Below are positions 60,982 through 64,000 of a DNA stretch of 64,000 nt, one piece after another. The stretch covers positions 2,929,001-2,993,000 of the forward strand of contig NZ_CP117267.1 in assembly GCF_007000325.2 (NCBI RefSeq), written 5' to 3'. The notes below the pieces were generated by a model. It worked only from the letters and a program-made list of their open reading frames with translations, searched no databases and had not been told where the DNA came from. This DNA is from Rhizobium rhododendri. GTDB taxonomy: Bacteria; Pseudomonadota; Alphaproteobacteria; Rhizobiales; Rhizobiaceae. The translations under genes were made by a program, and so were the position numbers. Numbering within the stretch: position 1 is the first letter of the stretch; each line of letters begins with the position of its first letter.

Positions 60982-61536
60982 ATGGATGCGAAGGAAAAAC
61001 AGCGCTTTGCTGTCCTCGCCAGGGCCGTTGCCGAGCGCCGTGACCAGACGGCGTTTTCCCATCTGTACGACTACTTCGCGCCAAGGCTGAAGTCCTGGCT
61101 TTTGCGGCAGCGCATGGCCGATGGAGAGGCAGAGGAGCTTGTCCAGGAGGTGATGATCGTCCTCTGGCACAAGGCTGGGCTATACGACCCGGCGCGCTCT
61201 TCGCTGTCGACCTGGATTTTCCGTATTGCCCGCAATCGCCGCATCGATATGCAGCGTCGATCAAAAATTCGTGTGCTCGACGATAATGATCCGGGATTGC
61301 AGCCAATCGGCGAATTGGCGGCCGACGTCGTCATGGAATACGAAGACCGCGATGCACAGGTGCGCGCTGCAATGGCCGAGTTGCCGCACGAACAGCAGGA
61401 ACTTCTGCGCGCCGCATTCTTCCTCGGACAATCGCACTCGGAGATCGCTGCCATCACCGGCCTGCCGCTCGGGACTGTCAAGTCGCGCATCAGGCTGGCT
61501 TTCGGCAAGCTTAAGAAACGGCTTGAGGCAGTCTAG
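60982..61536 (+). CDS. ECF-type RNA polymerase sigma factor, ECF11/RpoE-like
   Basis: Alternative sigma factor of 184 residues. Region 2 (about 25-95) includes FAPRLKSWLLRQ, EELVQEVMIVLWHKA and STWIFRIARNRRIDM; region 4 (about 130-180) has the HTH SEIAAITGLPLGTVKSRIRLA. The pattern is close to Rhodobacter RpoE, group ECF11, which responds to singlet oxygen and is held by the zinc anti-sigma ChrR. No ChrR-like gene follows here; the next gene is on the other strand. GGAGGGGAA is upstream of the ATG, so translation should be strong. Confidence 0.9.
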   Translation: MDAKEKQRFAVLARAVAERRDQTAFSHLYDYFAPRLKSWLLRQRMADGEAEELVQEVMIVLWHKAGLYDPARSSLSTWIFRIARNRRIDMQRRSKIRVLDDNDPGLQPIGELAADVVMEYEDRDAQVRAAMAELPHEQQELLRAAFFLGQSHSEIAAITGLPLGTVKSRIRLAFGKLKKRLEAV

Positions 61537-61561
61537 GTCGCCGTCTGCCTGCGCTCACCTG

Positions 61562-61951
61562 CTAGGCCGGCTTGCCGGCATCCAGTTCATCCGCCAGCGC
61601 CCGGTCGGCGGCATCGTAGTGACTTTCGTTGATATGCCCGCTGACCATGCGAAACGCTGCCGTCAGCACCGCTATATCATCCGTGTAGCCCACGACTGCC
61701 ATGAAATCCGGAATGATATCGAAGGGCATCACGAAATAGGCAAGCGCTGCCAGCAAGATGCCTCGCACGCGCGCAGGCGTTTGCGGATCGAGAGCGCAGT
61801 AAAAGGCAGCCACCATGTCGCGCGCAAACGGGACGTAGCGGATTGCCTTGCGAAGCGCCGGCCAGAATTTGCGGCGCACGGTCTTCTCCCGGCTTTGACG
61901 GGTATCGTCATCGCCAGGAAGAAGAATTTCGCCGAACTTGATATCTTGCAT
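61562..61951 (-). CDS. YkvA/DUF1232-family membrane protein
   Basis: A 129-residue protein with the DUF1232 core PARVRGILLAALAYFVMPFDIIPDFMAVVGYTDDIAVL, where the PFDIIPDF motif and the flanking hydrophobic segment are the family hallmark. Function is unknown. The ATG at 61951 is chosen with AGGA 11 bases upstream; the frame is open to 61987. It converges on the sigma-factor gene with 25 bases between stops. Confidence 0.88.
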   Translation of the reverse strand: MQDIKFGEILLPGDDDTRQSREKTVRRKFWPALRKAIRYVPFARDMVAAFYCALDPQTPARVRGILLAALAYFVMPFDIIPDFMAVVGYTDDIAVLTAAFRMVSGHINESHYDAADRALADELDAGKPA

Positions 61952-62009
61952 TGCTAGAAAATCCTGTGGGACCCTTGAGGCACACATATGGAAGCGGCCG
62001 CTCGAGCAA

Positions 62010-62315
62010 TCAACCGATACGGCCGGCCGCAGCCTTGTCCATCGCTTTCGCCATGCGAAAATCCTGCTCCGTCAATCCGCCGGCATCATGGGTGGTCAGC
62101 GTCACCTCGACCTTCGAGTAGACGTTGAACCATTCGGGATGATGATCGAACTTTTCCGCCGCAAGCGCGCTTTCCGTCATGAAACCGAAGGCTTCGCGAA
62201 AGTTGGCAAATTTGAAGCTTCTGGTGATCGATTTCGCGTCCCCCGCAAGCGTCCAGCCTTCTAGGCCGGTCATCTTTTCTTCTATGGCCGTCGCTTCAAG
62301 TTTGTCGTATTTCAT
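62010..62315 (-). CDS. phhB: Pterin-4a-carbinolamine dehydratase
   Basis: Recycles 4a-hydroxytetrahydrobiopterin formed by aromatic amino-acid hydroxylases. The 101-residue protein carries the active-site block [27 protein letters not shown], with His58, His59 and the later His. Length and motif are normal. No phenylalanine hydroxylase gene is in the window. The ATG is 36 bases from the divergent phosphatase start. Confidence 0.95.
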   Translation of the reverse strand: MKYDKLEATAIEEKMTGLEGWTLAGDAKSITRSFKFANFREAFGFMTESALAAEKFDHHPEWFNVYSKVEVTLTTHDAGGLTEQDFRMAKAMDKAAAGRIG

Positions 62316-62350
62316 GTCGGTGGCCCTCGTTTGAACAGTCGAAAGTTCGT

Positions 62351-62830
62351 ATGCATCGCTTCAAGATCCTCTTCGTCTGCATGGGCAACATCTGTCGCTC
62401 GCCGCTCGCCGAAGGAATTTTCAAACATATGGCAATAAACGCCGGACGCGCCGCAGAGTTCGATATCGACTCGGCCGGCACGGGCGGATGGCATCAGGGC
62501 AACCCGCCCGATCCGCGCTCGATCGCTGTTGCCGCTGCGCACGGCATCGATATCGCGGCCCAGCGCGCACGCCGCATCGCAGCTGCCGACTTCGATCATT
62601 TCGACCTGATCCTGGCGCTTGATCGTGACAATTTAAGGGTTCTCGAAAAGATGGCGAGTGGCGCAAACGCGGCCAAGCTGCATCTCTTCAATCGGTATGC
62701 GCTGGAAACCGGCGAAGACATCCCGGATCCCTACTACGGCGGCCGGGATGATTTTGACCGTGCCTACAGCATGCTCTTGACCGGCTGCAAGGCCTTGCTG
62801 GAAACCGCCGGGAAAGTTCGCACCTCGTGA
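62351..62830 (+). CDS. Low-molecular-weight protein-tyrosine phosphatase
   Basis: A 159-residue phosphatase with the P-loop CMGNICRS (Cys10, Arg16) and the general-acid Asp126 in DIPDPYYGG. Members dephosphorylate tyrosine kinases of exopolysaccharide systems or act on arsenate; no such genes are nearby, so the target is unknown. Its last 67 bases overlap the end of thpR on the opposite strand. Confidence 0.95.
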   Translation: MHRFKILFVCMGNICRSPLAEGIFKHMAINAGRAAEFDIDSAGTGGWHQGNPPDPRSIAVAAAHGIDIAAQRARRIAAADFDHFDLILALDRDNLRVLEKMASGANAAKLHLFNRYALETGEDIPDPYYGGRDDFDRAYSMLLTGCKALLETAGKVRTS

Positions 62831-63357
62831 AGCGGAAAAATCTCTTCCGTCAGATACGGACCGCCGCCCACCGATTCCCGAGACGATAGCAGCACAAAGC
62901 GTGACGCCGTGAACAGCGATGTCTGGAAATTGCCGCGGCCGGAGAGATAGTGCGCGACATCGTCCAGACGGGACGATTTCAACCGGGCCAGCGTAACGTG
63001 CGGCATGAATTTCCGGGGATCCGCCGACAGGCCGACCCGCTGGCAGATCCGCTCGATCTCGCCCTGCAGGGCATACATTTCGGGGTTGGGCGTGACCCCG
63101 GCCCAGACGGAATGCGGTTTCTTGGAGCCGAAGGCACCGATGCCATCTAGCTTGATCTGGAATTCGGGCCTTTCGATCCGGTCCAGGCGCTCGACGATTT
63201 CATCGGCGGTCCGGCCGTCGACGTCCCCGATAAAGCGCAAGGTGATGTGGTAGTTCTCTACGTCAATCCACCGGGCGCCCGGTAGACCACCGCGCAACAA
63301 CGACAGGCTCATCGCCGCGTTACGGGGAATTTCGAGGGCGGTAAACAGTCTCGGCAT
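62764..63357 (-). CDS. thpR: RNA 2',3'-cyclic phosphodiesterase
   Basis: 2H-family phosphodiesterase of 197 residues with the two catalytic motifs HITL (His37) and HVTL (His120). The family opens 2',3'-cyclic phosphates and can ligate RNA halves in vitro. The usual end, after [13 protein letters not shown], is followed here by about 20 more residues (to KSML), which lie over the 3' end of the phosphatase gene. The ATG at 63357 gives the normal start MPRLFTALEIP. Confidence 0.92.
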   Translation of the reverse strand: MPRLFTALEIPRNAAMSLSLLRGGLPGARWIDVENYHITLRFIGDVDGRTADEIVERLDRIERPEFQIKLDGIGAFGSKKPHSVWAGVTPNPEMYALQGEIERICQRVGLSADPRKFMPHVTLARLKSSRLDDVAHYLSGRGNFQTSLFTASRFVLLSSRESVGGGPYLTEEIFPLHEVRTFPAVSSKALQPVKSML

Positions 63358-63423
63358 GGCGAGATCCCCGAATCTTTTGCAGATACATGCAGCGAATCAC
63401 GCAATCAAATGCGGCGCAAGTGT

Positions 63424-64000
63424 CTATTTCTGCACCGCAGCGATCGTCCCAATGAAACTTGTCACCTGTGGCATAATCCGCTGTACCATGACATCGACCC
63501 CTTCAGGATTGGGATGCATGCCATCCTGCAGTTGCAACTTTGCCTGAGCGGCAACGCCGTCAAGGAAGAATGGGTACAACGGCAACTGGTACTTGTCGGC
63601 CAGCCGCTTGTAGATCGGGTTGAAACGGGCGGCGTAATCCCCACCCATATTCGGCGGCGCTAGCATGCCTGCCAGAAGAACGGGAATTTTGCGTTCCTTC
63701 AGCTTGGCGATGATCGCATCGAGGTTCTTCTCGCTCTCCTCCGGTGCAATGCCACGCAGCGCATCGTTGGCGCCGAGTTCGAGAATGACGCCATCGGTAC
63801 CGTCTGGCACCGACCAGTCTGTCCGCGCCAACCCGCCGGAGGTCGTGTCGCCGGACACACCGGCATCGGAAACCGCGACATCGAGCCCCTTGGCTTTCAA
63901 CGCGGCCTCGAGCTTTGCCGGAAAACCGTCGCCCGGTGGCAGCATGTAACCGGCCATCAGGCTGTCGCCGAGACCGACCAGCTGGATGGTTCTTGCGGCC
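63424..64000 (-). CDS. tesA: Arylesterase / SGNH hydrolase, partial
   Basis: GDSL-type esterase/lysophospholipase of the TesA type, cut by the window edge. The frame is open to 64000, so the N-terminus with the signal sequence is missing. Visible catalytic blocks are GLGDSLMAGY (block I, nucleophile Ser), ELGANDALRG (block III, Asn) and DGMHPNPEGVDVM (block V, Asp and His). The stop is at 63424. A lipoprotein-export ABC transporter gene often lies divergently upstream in related bacteria, but that is beyond the window. Confidence 0.9.
   Translation of the reverse strand, partial: AARTIQLVGLGDSLMAGYMLPPGDGFPAKLEAALKAKGLDVAVSDAGVSGDTTSGGLARTDWSVPDGTDGVILELGANDALRGIAPEESEKNLDAIIAKLKERKIPVLLAGMLAPPNMGGDYAARFNPIYKRLADKYQLPLYPFFLDGVAAQAKLQLQDGMHPNPEGVDVMVQRIMPQVTSFIGTIAAVQK

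Noticed and set aside
60830..61090. 86-residue frame overlapping the start of the sigma-factor gene
   Set aside because: Out of frame with the sigma gene, no Shine-Dalgarno site and no conserved feature.

Overview
The window is chromosomal DNA of an alphaproteobacterium, very probably a member of the Rhizobiaceae (Agrobacterium/Rhizobium type). The evidence is the gene content and order: atpHAGDC downstream of priA; an mdh-sucCD-sucAB-lpdA run with an extra small gene between sucC and sucD; sdhCDAB; hemC-hemD followed by a Mic60-like and a HemY-like gene; an Omp19-type lipoprotein, an IalB-family protein and several GTG starts. Coding density is high and almost everything is core housekeeping. 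I see no rRNA, tRNA, CRISPR array, insertion sequence, prophage or attachment site. No species can be named from the sequence alone.

Layout. 1-5.3 kb: the 3' end of rocD, then a chemotaxis island (PAS-PAS receptor, cheW, PAS-PAS receptor) on the plus strand. 5.3-6.9 kb: fdhD and an SDR oxidoreductase (minus). 7.0-12.7 kb: the F1 ATP synthase genes atpHAGDC, preceded by a small membrane protein (minus). 12.8-18.3 kb: priA, a PlsC-like acyltransferase (minus), xerC and a TraB/GumN-family protein (plus). 18.8-30.1 kb: a long minus-strand TCA-cycle run, in transcription order mdh, sucC, unknown gene, sucD, sucA, sucB, MAPEG, SDR, LysE, lpdA. 30.3-35.7 kb: zapE and an Omp19-like lipoprotein, then sdhCDAB (all minus). 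36-40.1 kb: an exported protein (plus), then tsaD-gpsA-YciI-EVE-methyltransferase (minus). 40.1-46 kb: hemC, hemD, mic60-like, hemY-like, terB-like and a glutamine amidotransferase (plus). 46-54.3 kb: an MFS transporter, yggT-DUF167, ppa, a GNAT, typA, an M3 peptidase and a LysE exporter. 54.4-58.5 kb: marR, argG, a parDE module with a broken toxin gene, an SDR and a third LysE exporter. 58.6-64 kb: rlmN, an IalB-family protein, an ECF sigma factor, DUF1232, phhB, a low-molecular-weight tyrosine phosphatase, thpR and a partial arylesterase.

How the genes work together. The 2-oxoglutarate dehydrogenase, succinyl-CoA synthetase, succinate dehydrogenase and malate dehydrogenase genes give most of the TCA cycle from 2-oxoglutarate to oxaloacetate, next to the F1 part of ATP synthase. 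The heme genes hemC and hemD sit with inner-membrane organisation genes (Mic60/HemY). The chemotaxis island encodes two soluble receptors and a coupling protein but no CheA, CheY, CheR or CheB, so it must feed a cluster elsewhere.

The points I would look at first are a ParE toxin gene cut by one in-frame TAG, an unknown acidic gene overlapping sucD, a perfect TCTTACGT-AA-ACGTAAGA operator-like palindrome upstream of mdh, a row of four hairpins between sucD and sucA, a degenerate triplicate repeat across the cheW stop codon, and an ECF11-like sigma gene without an adjacent anti-sigma. I did not find a clearly new multi-gene system.
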